DNA of 48,896 nucleotides from Lacticaseibacillus zeae DSM 20178 = KCTC 3804 (GTDB lineage: Bacteria; Bacillota; Bacilli; Lactobacillales; Lactobacillaceae), in contig NZ_BACQ01000078.1 in assembly GCF_000260435.1 (NCBI RefSeq), positions 1-48,896 on the forward strand, read 5' to 3'. Positions 1 through 7,484 of this stretch are shown here, piece after piece. Position 1 is the first letter of the stretch, and each line of letters begins with the position of its first letter. The position numbers and the translations under genes are program-made. The notes under the pieces were generated by a model that was not told where the DNA came from, did not search any database, and saw only the letters and a program-made list of their open reading frames with translations.

Positions 1-50
1 GTGTAGCCATTTTTGAGAGCACGCACCTGTTGCTAATTTTATACCATGCA

Positions 51-97
51 AAAGGCGCCACGTACGAAAGTCATGTCTTTCGTACGTGGCGCCTTTT
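51..97 (-). terminator. Terminator of the tRNA-Ala pair
   Basis: A perfect 20-bp stem (51-70 with 77-96) and a 6-nt loop are followed on the minus strand by a short T run. It lies 30 bases past the 3' end of the last tRNA. The right flank is also T-rich, so it may work in both directions. Confidence 0.8.
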
Positions 98-98
98 C

Positions 99-171
99 TG
101 GATCTTAACGGACTTGAACCGTCGACCTCCTGCATGCCATGCAGGCGCTCTCCCAGCTGAGCTAAAGACCC
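99..171 (-). tRNA. tRNA-Ala (anticodon GGC)
   Basis: The reverse strand folds into a 73-nt cloverleaf without encoded CCA. The 7-bp acceptor stem carries the G3:U70 wobble that is the alanine identity element, and the discriminator is A. The anticodon stem CCTGC/GCAGG encloses loop ATGGCAT, giving anticodon GGC, which reads GCC and GCU. It is the second gene of a two-tRNA transcription unit with the CGC isoacceptor at 197-269. Confidence 0.95.
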
Positions 172-196
172 GCTAGTTAAGTAGCTTCAAAGCTAA

Positions 197-269
197 TGGA
201 TCCAAACGGACTTGAACCGTCGACCTCCTACATGCGAAGCAGGCGCTCTCCCAACTGAGCTATGGACCC
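197..269 (-). tRNA. tRNA-Ala (anticodon CGC)
   Basis: A 73-nt cloverleaf on the reverse strand has G3:U70 in the acceptor stem and discriminator A. Anticodon loop TTCGCAT gives anticodon CGC, reading GCG only. Its D-arm and T-arm are almost the same as those of the neighbouring Ala-GGC tRNA, which suggests tandem duplication with anticodon change. It is the promoter-proximal gene of the pair. Confidence 0.95.
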
Positions 270-283
270 AAAACACAAAGACA

Positions 284-312
284 ATTGTACTGAACTTCTG
301 CGGTTGTGTAAA
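284..312 (-). promoter_or_regulatory. Promoter of the tRNA-Ala pair
   Basis: On the minus strand there is a -35 TTTACA (307-312), a 17-bp spacer and a -10 TACAAT (284-289). The predicted start is about 7 bases before the first tRNA nucleotide. This is a near-consensus sigma-A promoter. Confidence 0.75.
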
Positions 313-369
313 GAGGATTGTCCTTGATACATGACATAGGATTGCCGACCTTGCTATAAACGGCGAATT

Positions 370-1380
370 TTACAAGGATTCATCTCGCCGAGCGATTAGT
401 GAAATAATGATATTTTGGCATGCCCCACCGATAATGAAGATGACCCAAGAATATGTCCATGTGTGAAAAAGAAATGAAACTAGGAAGTAGGTCACCAGGA
501 TAAGCGGCCAGTATACCTGACGGAAAAGTGCGATGTCTTGGCGGGCGCGTTGATTGTGGTGGTGCTGTGACGTATTGAAGTTGTCACGATGGCTATGATG
601 AAGGCGTGGCTCAGGATCCGGCACAGCTGTTGCGTCAGTGTAGCGCTTTATTTGCGAATAGTTGATGGCGACATACACAATTAAGTAGGTTCCTAGTCCA
701 GCAATGATGAGGAACAAGGCACCACCGGCATCGTCGCTGATAAAATGCGATAAGTAAGTGGACAGAATTGGTGGGATCAACGCGCCAATACAAATCATAA
801 TGCCCACGATTAAACCTGCAGAAAATTGCCGCTGATACGTATCGGTTGTTTCTTGGGCAAATCTTTTGGCGCTTACAGACAAGGGCCGGCCATTGAGCCG
901 CTTCTTTTGGAGGCTAAACATGGTGCCGGCCCAAATGAAGAGTCCTACTGCGACAGCATCGAGCAGAAACATGCCGATGATGCCGAAGACCTCAAGCGAG
1001 GAATCCGTTGTATAGGCGGGCAAGGCGACGCTGATACAACAAAGCAAAACACCGAAAGCAATTTGCGTTGCAAACCGGTCGGCAATGTGCCAAAAATGGC
1101 TGAGCTCCCTTTCAGAAACGGCGTTATCAGGCTCCGTAGTTGTGTCGGTGTCTGCGTGGTCAGCCTGAGGCGCTAGTCCTAGATCCTCCCGTAATTCATC
1201 AACGGAGCCAAAAGCACGAATGACGGCACCAATTGCAGTTTCTTCGCTTTTACCCTCGCGCAACAAATCACGATAATAATCGCGCATATTGGCAAGCATG
1301 TCGGCTTTGGCCTGGCGCGTTTTCGGGTTATCCGGAAAAGAAGCAAATAGACTGTCTAAATAAGCTGTAATTGTATCCAT
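370..1380 (-). CDS. HAAS/DUF1700-type membrane protein paired with PadR regulator
   Basis: A protein of 336 residues. The N-terminal 70 residues are an acidic and basic helical segment typical of the HAAS/DUF1700 (permease prefix) domain that accompanies PadR regulators. After a charged linker come about six hydrophobic segments in three pairs, with a polar His/Arg-rich stretch between the second and third pairs. The start at 1380 is preferred because GGAGG lies 8 bases upstream; an in-frame ATG at 1410 has no such site. It follows the PadR gene by 34 bases and is probably its cotranscribed target. The substrate or role is unknown; envelope stress is only a family-based guess. Confidence 0.8.
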   Translation of the reverse strand: MDTITAYLDSLFASFPDNPKTRQAKADMLANMRDYYRDLLREGKSEETAIGAVIRAFGSVDELREDLGLAPQADHADTDTTTEPDNAVSERELSHFWHIADRFATQIAFGVLLCCISVALPAYTTDSSLEVFGIIGMFLLDAVAVGLFIWAGTMFSLQKKRLNGRPLSVSAKRFAQETTDTYQRQFSAGLIVGIMICIGALIPPILSTYLSHFISDDAGGALFLIIAGLGTYLIVYVAINYSQIKRYTDATAVPDPEPRLHHSHRDNFNTSQHHHNQRARQDIALFRQVYWPLILVTYFLVSFLFHTWTYSWVIFIIGGACQNIIISLIARRDESL

Positions 1381-1414
1381 GGGCGATCCTCCAAGGTTCG
1401 ATTTTGGCAAACAA

Positions 1415-1735
1415 TTAGTTCAAAAATAAATCGACCACATGCTTAACCTGATGCCATTCTTCGGCCTTAACTGCAAGAAAAGCGCGGCCGCTGGGCGTGA
1501 TGCGATAATAAGTGCGGGGTTTACCGTTCGTAACATCACCCGGATAAGCTTCAATATAACCGTTTTTGCTCAAGCGAGTAAAGGCGGCGTAAAGCGTGGT
1601 TTCACGAATCATATACTGGTCATGGGTGCGCTCGCGGATTTCTTTGCCAATTTTGTATCCATAGGAATCACCTTGTTGCAAAATGGCAAGGACGAGTGCG
1701 TCGTTGTAACCACGCATGGCATCACTACTGATCAC
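1415..1735 (-). CDS. PadR family transcriptional regulator
   Basis: A protein of 106 residues from a GTG start at 1735 with an AGGGGGAG site just upstream. An in-frame ATG at 1849 would add 38 residues of non-conserved sequence and has no ribosome binding site. Compact PadR proteins are about this long. The winged helix is recognisable from the pattern LVLAILQQGDSYGYKIGKEI, then ETTLYAAFTRLSKNGYI, then a wing with RTYYRITPSG. PadR proteins repress a neighbouring membrane-protein gene and often themselves; the DUF1700 gene directly downstream is the likely target. The inducing signal cannot be read from the sequence. Confidence 0.9.
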   Translation of the reverse strand: MISSDAMRGYNDALVLAILQQGDSYGYKIGKEIRERTHDQYMIRETTLYAAFTRLSKNGYIEAYPGDVTNGKPRTYYRITPSGRAFLAVKAEEWHQVKHVVDLFLN

Positions 1736-1863
1736 GGCGCTCCCCCTTTTGCGAGTTTTATACTGGTGTGCGCGAGAATACAGATGAGACTGATCTTGAT
1801 TTTGCTGACTGATTACTTCATCTGTTGGAGTAATATTAACATGATGCAACCATTAGGTAAAGC

Positions 1864-1891
1864 AAAAAACACCTTCATATCAAGAAGGTGT
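1864..1891 (-). terminator. Terminator downstream of the SemiSWEET-like gene
   Basis: An 8-bp stem ACACCTTC/GAAGGTGT with a 7-nt loop is followed by six T on the minus strand, 17 bases past the stop at 1908. Confidence 0.85.
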
Positions 1892-1907
1892 CGTCAGATT
1901 TACTTGA

Positions 1908-2213
1908 TTAGTGGACAAAAACCGTGACAAAGGTGATTAAGCCAAACAGGATACCGGGTACATTGGCGATGATGATCGGCCAATCTTTGGCAGGTTTCAT
2001 CCAGCCATAACCGGTCCACAGGGTAGCGTTGATCATTGCTACCAACGGCTGAATCGGATTCACCGGTGTTCCAGAAAAGTTAGCCATGATTTCGGGAATG
2101 TACGAAACATACATTAAAATACAGGTAAAAGTTGCCAGCCTGCTGAGGAGATTCAGTCGCTTTGCTTTAACGGGGTCAATACCACTGTGATATTTTCCAT
2201 TGTCAGCTTGCAT
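1908..2213 (-). CDS. SemiSWEET-like PQ-loop membrane protein
   Basis: A protein of 101 residues from an ATG at 2213 with AAGGAGG 8 bases upstream; a longer frame to 2279 lacks a site. After about 25 polar residues there are three transmembrane helices in the SemiSWEET layout. Helix 1 carries the YIPEI motif in the place of the PQ motif, helix 2 ends in the TLWTGYGW pattern, and helix 3 contains the conserved Asn-Val-Pro-Gly-Ile. SemiSWEETs are half-size sugar facilitators that work as dimers. The substrate here is not known. It is a single gene with its own terminator. Confidence 0.75.
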   Translation of the reverse strand: MQADNGKYHSGIDPVKAKRLNLLSRLATFTCILMYVSYIPEIMANFSGTPVNPIQPLVAMINATLWTGYGWMKPAKDWPIIIANVPGILFGLITFVTVFVH

Positions 2214-2366
2214 CAAAAATGCCTCCTTTTGGAATAAAATAACCGTAACACGATCGAACGTGAAAACCAAGGAAGGCATTAACGTGTGATAGAATCAATT
2301 AGGCGGCCTGACTTAGGTTGGCAGCTTTAGATTTTTTTCTGAAAATGAATGAAATGAGGGAACATC

Positions 2367-2666
2367 ATGGCAGAACAAGAAGCAGATACGGTCACACGCG
2401 TGCAAAAACAAGAAGGCGCCGATGCCATCATGGATAAAGGATTTGTGACCGAACGGGATATTCCCGAAATGATGGCGGCGTCTTGGAGTGAAAAGCTATT
2501 GGCGGCGATTAATGACGAATTGCGGTTGCGTACCGTTAGCAATCGCGCTGTGTTACAACGGTTCCATTATTATATGGGCGATGGCTCCATTATTTATGAT
2601 CCGGGACAACTTAACTCGGAAGGGGCCAAGATTGCGTTGCAACACGCATTAGGTTTCCGGAAGTAG
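2367..2666 (+). CDS. Hypothetical protein (99 aa)
   Basis: I do not recognise this protein. It is 99 residues, soluble and acidic at the N-terminus, with predicted amphipathic helices around residues 30-50 and a C-terminal half containing RFHYYMGDG and a helical end. No signal peptide, transmembrane segment or Cys/His cluster is visible. The start has GAGG 7 bases upstream. It stands alone between two minus-strand genes, so it is probably monocistronic. Codon use is like that of its neighbours, which supports it being a real gene. Confidence 0.65.
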   Translation: MAEQEADTVTRVQKQEGADAIMDKGFVTERDIPEMMAASWSEKLLAAINDELRLRTVSNRAVLQRFHYYMGDGSIIYDPGQLNSEGAKIALQHALGFRK

Positions 2667-2702
2667 TAGCCCTTTAACTGGTGCCTGTCTAGCGTTTTGA
2701 AA

Positions 2703-3734
2703 CTAGTTTTCGGCGCTGAAGGTTCCGGTTAAGACGACTTTGCCGACCATATGACCCGCCTCGACAAGTTGGGTGGCGGCCTTTAGGTTGGCAACATTAA
2801 TGCCGGTAAATTCTTTGGTCACTGAAGCTTTGATCTGCCCGTCTTGATACAATGTCAAAAGTCTGCTTAGAATCGCACCTTGCGAAGCAACATGGTAGTC
2901 AAAGTCGGTTTTGGCAAACATGTACTCGTAGTCAAAACTAGCTGCTTTGTCTTTGACAACGGCCAGATCAAGACCGCTTTGGGGACCGACAATGCAGCCG
3001 ATGTGGCCAAAAGCGCGAATTAACTGGCTGGCGGTGGCCAGATATGGCTCCGGATGATAAAGCAAGGCAACGCCGTCAACGGTTTGAACGCCAGCATGGT
3101 GAACCTGACTCACAAGATCTTTATGATAATCAAGTGGCGTTGCAACGCCATGAGCCCGCAACCAGTCATGGTTTTTAGGACTGCTAGTTGCCAAAACATT
3201 TAAACCGCTCCACCGCGCCAGTTGACTCAGCATCGAACCGACACCACCGGCGCCGTTAATGATCAATAAGTGCTGGCCTTTGTTGGCATTATATTCCGGG
3301 ATGAAGCCCATTTTTTCAAAAAGCAATTCCCACGCGGTCAAACCGACAAGCGGCAGTGCTGCCAGGTCAGCAGTGGGTGCTTGTTTTGGCGCCAATGCGA
3401 TCAGATCGGCGTCAACTGCCTGAAATTGTTGATCGCTGCCGGGCTTGCGGGTAGTTCCGGCATAGATGACACGATCGCCAACGTGGAAGGCAGTGACGGC
3501 GGAGCCGATTTGGGTAATGGTGCCGACTGCATCGTACCCAAGAATCTGTGGTGTTGTTTGTCGTGGTGCGGTTTGGCGGCGTTTGGTGTCAACCGGATTA
3601 ACCGAGACCCCAGCCACTTGTACAATAACTTCATTGGGTTCCGGTGTCGGTACTGGTAGGGTGAAGCTTTGAAAACTATTGGGTTCAGTAATGGGTAGGC
3701 CTTCAGTGAAGCCGATGGCAATGTTTTTTGGCAT
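2703..3734 (-). CDS. MDR-family NADPH-dependent oxidoreductase (zinc-type alcohol dehydrogenase-like)
   Basis: A protein of 343 residues of the medium-chain dehydrogenase/reductase superfamily. The N-terminal GroES-like domain contains NPVDTKRR and LGYDAVGTI. The Rossmann domain has the nucleotide motif LLIINGAGGVGS near residues 152-163, followed by DGVALLYH. The structural-zinc cysteine cluster of classical alcohol dehydrogenases is absent, so it belongs with quinone oxidoreductase-like enzymes often labelled zinc-binding. It likely reduces quinones or reactive enals with NADPH; the substrate is inference. AAAGGACG precedes the ATG. It is monocistronic. Confidence 0.85.
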   Translation of the reverse strand: MPKNIAIGFTEGLPITEPNSFQSFTLPVPTPEPNEVIVQVAGVSVNPVDTKRRQTAPRQTTPQILGYDAVGTITQIGSAVTAFHVGDRVIYAGTTRKPGSDQQFQAVDADLIALAPKQAPTADLAALPLVGLTAWELLFEKMGFIPEYNANKGQHLLIINGAGGVGSMLSQLARWSGLNVLATSSPKNHDWLRAHGVATPLDYHKDLVSQVHHAGVQTVDGVALLYHPEPYLATASQLIRAFGHIGCIVGPQSGLDLAVVKDKAASFDYEYMFAKTDFDYHVASQGAILSRLLTLYQDGQIKASVTKEFTGINVANLKAATQLVEAGHMVGKVVLTGTFSAEN

Positions 3735-3871
3735 CTGAATCGTCCTTTCGTTTGATCAGTTATCTGTTGCTATTGTAACCTTTTTATTAAGAGAGTTGGA
3801 AATGCAGTGGTTGTTTGGTAAAATATGCAGGATATTGTAGAAAACGCGTTCAATGACGAAGGAGGCAGCTC

Positions 3872-4234
3872 GTGAAAAAATTGAGTACAAAGCGTGAATT
3901 GATCGGCCTGATCGTTGTTTTGGTTTTGGCAGCGGCAGGCTTTGCATTCTTCGCGTGGTATACGATGCGGCCGGATGATGTCATTGGTACCATTGCAACG
4001 ATTAGTTTCGGCATTGTTTTGGCTGCCTTGATTGGTATTGCGTTATTTTTGGATGCGGCGGCGACAACTCGGTGGCGCCGATTCTGGGTAGATCTTTTGT
4101 TTGCGGCGCTGATGTTGGCGCTCATTGACTACTTCTTCCTTGATACGACAACGCCGTGGCAGATGTTGATTGCTGGTGCCGGATTGGCATTAGCACTGGT
4201 CGCACTGCTGGCCATTAGAAAATTAGATGAATAA
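3872..4234 (+). CDS. Small four-helix membrane protein, unknown function
   Basis: A protein of 120 residues from a GTG start with GGAGG 8 bases upstream. Four hydrophobic segments lie near residues 11-30, 37-60, 70-90 and 96-116, with short basic loops (RWRRFW between helices 2 and 3). No known motif is visible. It is followed by a strong terminator and transcribed alone, divergently from the oxidoreductase gene. I cannot assign a function. Confidence 0.7.
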   Translation: MKKLSTKRELIGLIVVLVLAAAGFAFFAWYTMRPDDVIGTIATISFGIVLAALIGIALFLDAAATTRWRRFWVDLLFAALMLALIDYFFLDTTTPWQMLIAGAGLALALVALLAIRKLDE

Positions 4235-4262
4235 ACGGGCTTTGTCCTGGCTGATCAATGAT

Positions 4263-4297
4263 AAAAACGCCTCGGAAAATTTTCCGAAGCGTTTTTT
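4263..4297. terminator. Bidirectional terminator
   Basis: An inverted repeat AAACGCxTCGGAAAA/TTTTCCGAxGCGTTT with one internal mismatch is followed by six T on the plus strand and an A run on the left. It lies between the converging membrane-protein genes and can serve both. Confidence 0.8.
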
Positions 4298-4324
4298 AAG
4301 TGCCCAACAATGATGAGACTGCGA

Positions 4325-4804
4325 CTAGTTCATTCGCTGCACAGTAACTGGCACTGTCTTGGGTAATACCTTGGTTAACTCGGTCATCAGGTTCTGAAGA
4401 CTTGCCTGAAACGTTAGCCGGACCATGCGGCGCTTACTAAGGGCAAAAACCGCGACGACCCATTCCTGGCCATTAGGCAGACTGACAGGTGTCAACGTGA
4501 TACTGGACATGTTGGTGTATGGAATGACCCGAGCCAGCAGCCCATTTGCAATGAGTCGCGTTGGGGCCAAACCACCTGTGCCCGCCATAATGGACAACAC
4601 CAGGAAGATTGAAATGAATACGATATACGGCATGTTGTTAACGCGGGTTGTCATGAACCAAAAGCCAAGCAACACCGCCCAAACGAGTTGTGAAACCGCA
4701 TAGCGTGAGGCAAAATTAATTTTGTGTTGCCAATATAGATAATAACCAGCGAGGGCAATCAACACGATGTCTAAGCCGATCAGTAAAACATTAAAACTAT
4801 TCAT
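4325..4804 (-). CDS. Hypothetical membrane protein with C-terminal soluble domain
   Basis: A protein of 159 residues from an ATG at 4804 with AAAGGAG upstream. There are three hydrophobic segments (about residues 7-25, 38-52 and 59-75), then a soluble beta-rich domain from about residue 90 to the end. The overall pattern (short membrane anchor plus a compact folded domain with YTNMSSITLTPV) suggests a PH-like or YcxB-like domain, but this is only a resemblance. Its start overlaps the stop of the AI-2E permease gene by 8 bases, so the two are translationally coupled. Confidence 0.7.
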   Translation of the reverse strand: MNSFNVLLIGLDIVLIALAGYYLYWQHKINFASRYAVSQLVWAVLLGFWFMTTRVNNMPYIVFISIFLVLSIMAGTGGLAPTRLIANGLLARVIPYTNMSSITLTPVSLPNGQEWVVAVFALSKRRMVRLTFQASLQNLMTELTKVLPKTVPVTVQRMN

Positions 4805-5963
4805 GAGAGACTCCTTTTTGATCAACGTCATCAGTCGGGCTGTCGTTTTCGTACAAACCGGAAACCTGCTGGTACCAACTGAAGAATCGGGTCACGACAA
4901 TTTTCAAAACGGCAAAACCCGGGATGCCAAGGATGACACCGACTAAACCAAAGAGATTGCCGGCCGTGAGCAAGACCACCACGATTGTAATGGGATGCAA
5001 TTCAAGCTTGCTGCCCATTACCAGTGGTGAAATAAGTTGCGTTTCAATTAACCATTCAATGAAGAAAACGATAATGACCGCCAGAATCATTTTTGGCGCC
5101 GTCAACGCGCCCATGATAAGTGGCGGGATCATTGCCAACGCTGACCCGAAATAAGGAATCAGGTTCAATGGGCAAGCCAGCAAGCCAAAAATCAGGCCAT
5201 AACGCAAGCCAATCACCGAGTAACCGATCATGAACATGATGGCCACGCACAGCGCGACCGTGATTTGGCCCTGAACATATGAACCGACTTTTTCGTTCAT
5301 CTCATGCAGCATTTGTTTGACGGATCCACGTAACTTGGTGGGGATAATATGCAGCACCATCAGCGTGAACTTGTCGCCGTCTTTAAGCATGAAGAAGAGA
5401 ATGATCGGCGCTGTCGAAATCGTGATGACAACATTGCCGACAATGCCAATCAGATTTTGCAGCTGCGAGATGGTGCCGGTGACGAAAGCACCTTGCTTGC
5501 CGGTGAAGAACGTTTGGACTTCGTTAGCGATGTTGTTGAGGTCATGCTGCGATAAAACATTTTGCTTATCGTTTAAGTCGTCCAGCCATTTACCGATTTC
5601 CGTAAAAATTTGCGGTGCCGAATCGACAATGCTGGTAATTTGGTTGCTTACCGCCGGAATGAAGCGCAATAGCCCCCAGACCAGGAGACCGATCAAAACG
5701 ACAAATAGTAACGCAATCGCCCAACCGCGATGCAGCCCGGTTTTTTCAAGGCGATTAATGATCGGAACTGTCAGATAGAAGAGAATGCCGGCGAAAATGA
5801 ACGGCGGGGCGATGATACCGAGAAAATCGACCACAGGCTGGAATACCCAAGCAATTTTGGTAAAAACAAAAATAACCAGCAGGGCCAAAAGCAGGTCAAT
5901 TAAGAAGACCATGAACTTGTTGTTGATGAAGCGGCGGTAGAACCATGAGTCGGTACGTTTCAC
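4797..5963 (-). CDS. AI-2E family transporter (UPF0118/PerM-type permease)
   Basis: A protein of 388 residues. N-terminal hydrophobic pairs around residues 17-80 are followed by a hydrophilic loop (about residues 90-165), then a bundle of C-terminal helices ending in the family hallmark GNLFGLVGVILGIPGFAVLK and a charged tail. Members export autoinducer-2 or act as Na+/H+ antiporters, and the substrate cannot be told from sequence. The start is GTG at 5963 with GAGGAGG 7 bases upstream. It is first in a two-gene operon with the overlapping hypothetical membrane gene. luxS lies 33 kb away, so there is no local link with AI-2. Confidence 0.88.
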   Translation of the reverse strand: MKRTDSWFYRRFINNKFMVFLIDLLLALLVIFVFTKIAWVFQPVVDFLGIIAPPFIFAGILFYLTVPIINRLEKTGLHRGWAIALLFVVLIGLLVWGLLRFIPAVSNQITSIVDSAPQIFTEIGKWLDDLNDKQNVLSQHDLNNIANEVQTFFTGKQGAFVTGTISQLQNLIGIVGNVVITISTAPIILFFMLKDGDKFTLMVLHIIPTKLRGSVKQMLHEMNEKVGSYVQGQITVALCVAIMFMIGYSVIGLRYGLIFGLLACPLNLIPYFGSALAMIPPLIMGALTAPKMILAVIIVFFIEWLIETQLISPLVMGSKLELHPITIVVVLLTAGNLFGLVGVILGIPGFAVLKIVVTRFFSWYQQVSGLYENDSPTDDVDQKGVSHE

Positions 5964-6250
5964 AGGCGATCCTCCTCTAAGGACGTTAAAGGTTATGACG
6001 CGATTTAATCAGCGGTGTCATTAGTAACCTTTACAAAAGACGACAAGTCGAGCATGAGATCTGTGGTAAACCAAGAAAGCTTCGACGTACAGTTGCCGTT
6101 TTTTACAAGTCAGCTGAGTGCACGTGAGTCATTTTTTCGAAGTTTCTACCCGCCAGACGTCGGATGCTTCTGTATAACAATGATACTAGACTAGCCATGA
6201 TTTTTCGAGGCTAGGGTTAACTAAAATGGTTCGAAGAAGGTATCGGCACC

Positions 6251-6267
6251 GTTACAATAAATTTACA
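6251..6267 (-). promoter_or_regulatory. Candidate WalR (YycF) box
   Basis: Read on the minus strand, two TGTAAM hexamers are separated by 5 bases (TGTAAA, TTTAT, TGTAAC). This exactly fits the WalR consensus TGTWAH-N5-TGTWAH of Firmicutes. A further TTACAA lies 22 bases away in phase. It sits in the intergenic region upstream of two membrane-protein genes. No experimental support. Confidence 0.4.
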
Positions 6268-6345
6268 AAAACACCGATTAGCCGTTACAAATATTAAAAA
6301 TGCCTAAATAAGGGCATCAAATGTAAATTTTGCATATACAAAAGC

Positions 6346-6373
6346 TTTACAAATCAAAAAAATCAGGTATGAT
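6346..6373 (+). promoter_or_regulatory. Promoter of the small membrane protein gene
   Basis: -35 TTTACA (6346-6351), a 16-bp spacer and -10 TATGAT (6368-6373), about 63 bases before the start codon. Confidence 0.6.
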
Positions 6374-6436
6374 AAAGTCACAACCAAAACGGTGAGTCAA
6401 TGTCGGTTTTACCGATACGGAGAGGAGTGACCCCTT

Positions 6437-6631
6437 ATGAATTTACTTCGCGGGGCTAAATGGACATTAATAACTCTGACCCTGGTCGCAACATTGCTGT
6501 TATTTAGCAACTATGCGACGGCCGGCATCTTGTTGATGGCTCTGGATATTTTCCTAAGCTTCTTCTATGCAGTCATCAAGAGCAGATGTGATCGGCGTCA
6601 GATGCATAAGATGCCATTATTGCATAACTAA
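6437..6631 (+). CDS. Small membrane protein (64 aa), unknown function
   Basis: A 64-residue protein with two hydrophobic segments (about residues 10-26 and 30-47) and a basic C-terminal tail (KSRCDRRQMHK). The start codon is preceded by GGAGAGGAG, and the gene has its own promoter and terminator, so it is very probably real. No motif allows a function to be named. The long upstream region with repeated TTACAA motifs suggests it is tightly regulated. Confidence 0.65.
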   Translation: MNLLRGAKWTLITLTLVATLLLFSNYATAGILLMALDIFLSFFYAVIKSRCDRRQMHKMPLLHN

Positions 6632-6643
6632 TTTGATGAAATG

Positions 6644-6673
6644 ATCCGCAGCCGCGATGACTGCGGATTTTTT
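6644..6673 (+). terminator. Terminator of the small membrane protein gene
   Basis: An 8-bp stem ATCCGCAG/CTGCGGAT with a 9-nt loop, followed by a T tract, 12 bases past the stop. Confidence 0.85.
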
Positions 6674-6695
6674 CGTGTAACGACGGCGAAAATGA

Positions 6696-6724
6696 TTGCA
6701 AACGTTCGTTCGGTTTGGTATGCT
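6696..6724 (+). promoter_or_regulatory. lexA promoter
   Basis: -35 TTGCAA (6696-6701), a 17-bp spacer and -10 TATGCT (6719-6724), about 33 bases before the lexA start. The LexA box at 6699-6712 overlaps its -35 and spacer. Confidence 0.6.
6699..6712 (-). promoter_or_regulatory. LexA operator (SOS box) of lexA
   Basis: On the minus strand the 14-mer CGAACGAACGTTTG matches the Gram-positive SOS box CGAAC-N4-GTTYG. Its position inside the promoter fits simple autorepression by LexA. Confidence 0.8.
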
Positions 6725-6757
6725 TGGTGTAACAAATGAGAACGGAGCGGTGAGCGG

Positions 6758-7384
6758 ATGCCAACACAAGCGAGTCAAAAACGTTGGAAACAGATTTTAC
6801 AAACCATCTATGACGCGATCGAGGATCATGGGTATCCGCCCACGGTTCGCGAGATCGGCAAGTCAGTTGGCCTTAGTTCTTCCAGTACCGTTGCAGCATA
6901 TTTAGAAAAACTGCTGGCGGCCGGATTGATCGCCAAAGACCCGTCTAAGCCGCGAACAATCGAAGTGACGGCAGCAGGGCGCGATTTTATCGGCGTGCAG
7001 GCAGAAGGTATTCCGATTGTCGGTACCGTTGCGGCCGGGGTGCCGATTACCGCTATCGAGAATATCGATGACTATTTCCCAGTGCCGGATGACCTACCAT
7101 ACTCGGCCGATGAGTTGTTTATGCTTCGGGTTCAAGGCAGTTCCATGATCAAGATCGGCATCCTTGATGGCGATCAGATTATTGTGAAGAAGCAAAACGA
7201 CGCCGAAAATGGGCAGATTGTCGTGGCAATGACCGAAGAAGATGAAGCCACCGTCAAGCGTTTTTACAAAGAAAAGAACGGCATTCGGCTTCATCCGGAA
7301 AATGATGATATGGAAGACATGTTTTTCCCGGATGTGACGATTCTCGGCATTGTTGTGAGTTTGTATCGTCCTGCGCTTGTATAA
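6758..7384 (+). CDS. lexA: LexA, SOS transcriptional repressor with autoprotease domain
   Basis: A protein of 208 residues, the usual LexA length. Residues 1-70 are the winged helix-turn-helix (PPTVREIGKSVGLSSSSTV is the recognition part). Residues 85-208 are the S24 peptidase domain: the self-cleavage bond is Ala93-Gly94 in VAAGVP, the nucleophile is Ser129 in GSSM, and the general base is Lys167 in ATVKR. RecA filaments trigger self-cleavage and derepress DNA repair genes. A consensus SOS box in its own promoter indicates autoregulation. ruvAB in this window may be another target. Confidence 0.97.
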   Translation: MPTQASQKRWKQILQTIYDAIEDHGYPPTVREIGKSVGLSSSSTVAAYLEKLLAAGLIAKDPSKPRTIEVTAAGRDFIGVQAEGIPIVGTVAAGVPITAIENIDDYFPVPDDLPYSADELFMLRVQGSSMIKIGILDGDQIIVKKQNDAENGQIVVAMTEEDEATVKRFYKEKNGIRLHPENDDMEDMFFPDVTILGIVVSLYRPALV

Positions 7385-7408
7385 GTGCCAGTAATAATAG
7401 ACCAAGTT

Positions 7409-7462
7409 AAAAAAGCATTTGCCGCACACATTCAATTGAGTGTGCGTGGCAAATGCTTTTTT
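7409..7462. terminator. Bidirectional terminator after lexA
   Basis: A long inverted repeat AAAAAAGCATTTGCC...GGCAAATGCTTTTTT with an inner CACAC/GTGTG arm. The A run on the left and T run on the right allow it to serve lexA and the converging lipoprotein gene. Confidence 0.9.
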
Positions 7463-7484
7463 GTTGAGTTGGCAGTTGCTACCA

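Larger units (their letters stand above)
5964..6436. other. 473-bp regulatory intergenic region
   Basis: There is no plausible gene between the divergent AI-2E and small-membrane-protein genes. The region is AT-rich and carries at least seven (T/G)TTACAA motifs (near 6030, 6102, 6251, 6262, 6284, 6346, and inverted at 6322). It also has a sigma-A promoter at 6346-6373 and a short 5-bp hairpin (TCGGT/ACCGA) just before the ribosome binding site of the next gene. This is long for a lactobacillus promoter region and looks like a complex regulatory zone. Confidence 0.5.

Noticed and set aside
1439-1927. A 162-codon plus-strand frame over the PadR gene
   Set aside because: It is antisense to a well-supported PadR gene and has no recognisable protein features or ribosome binding site.
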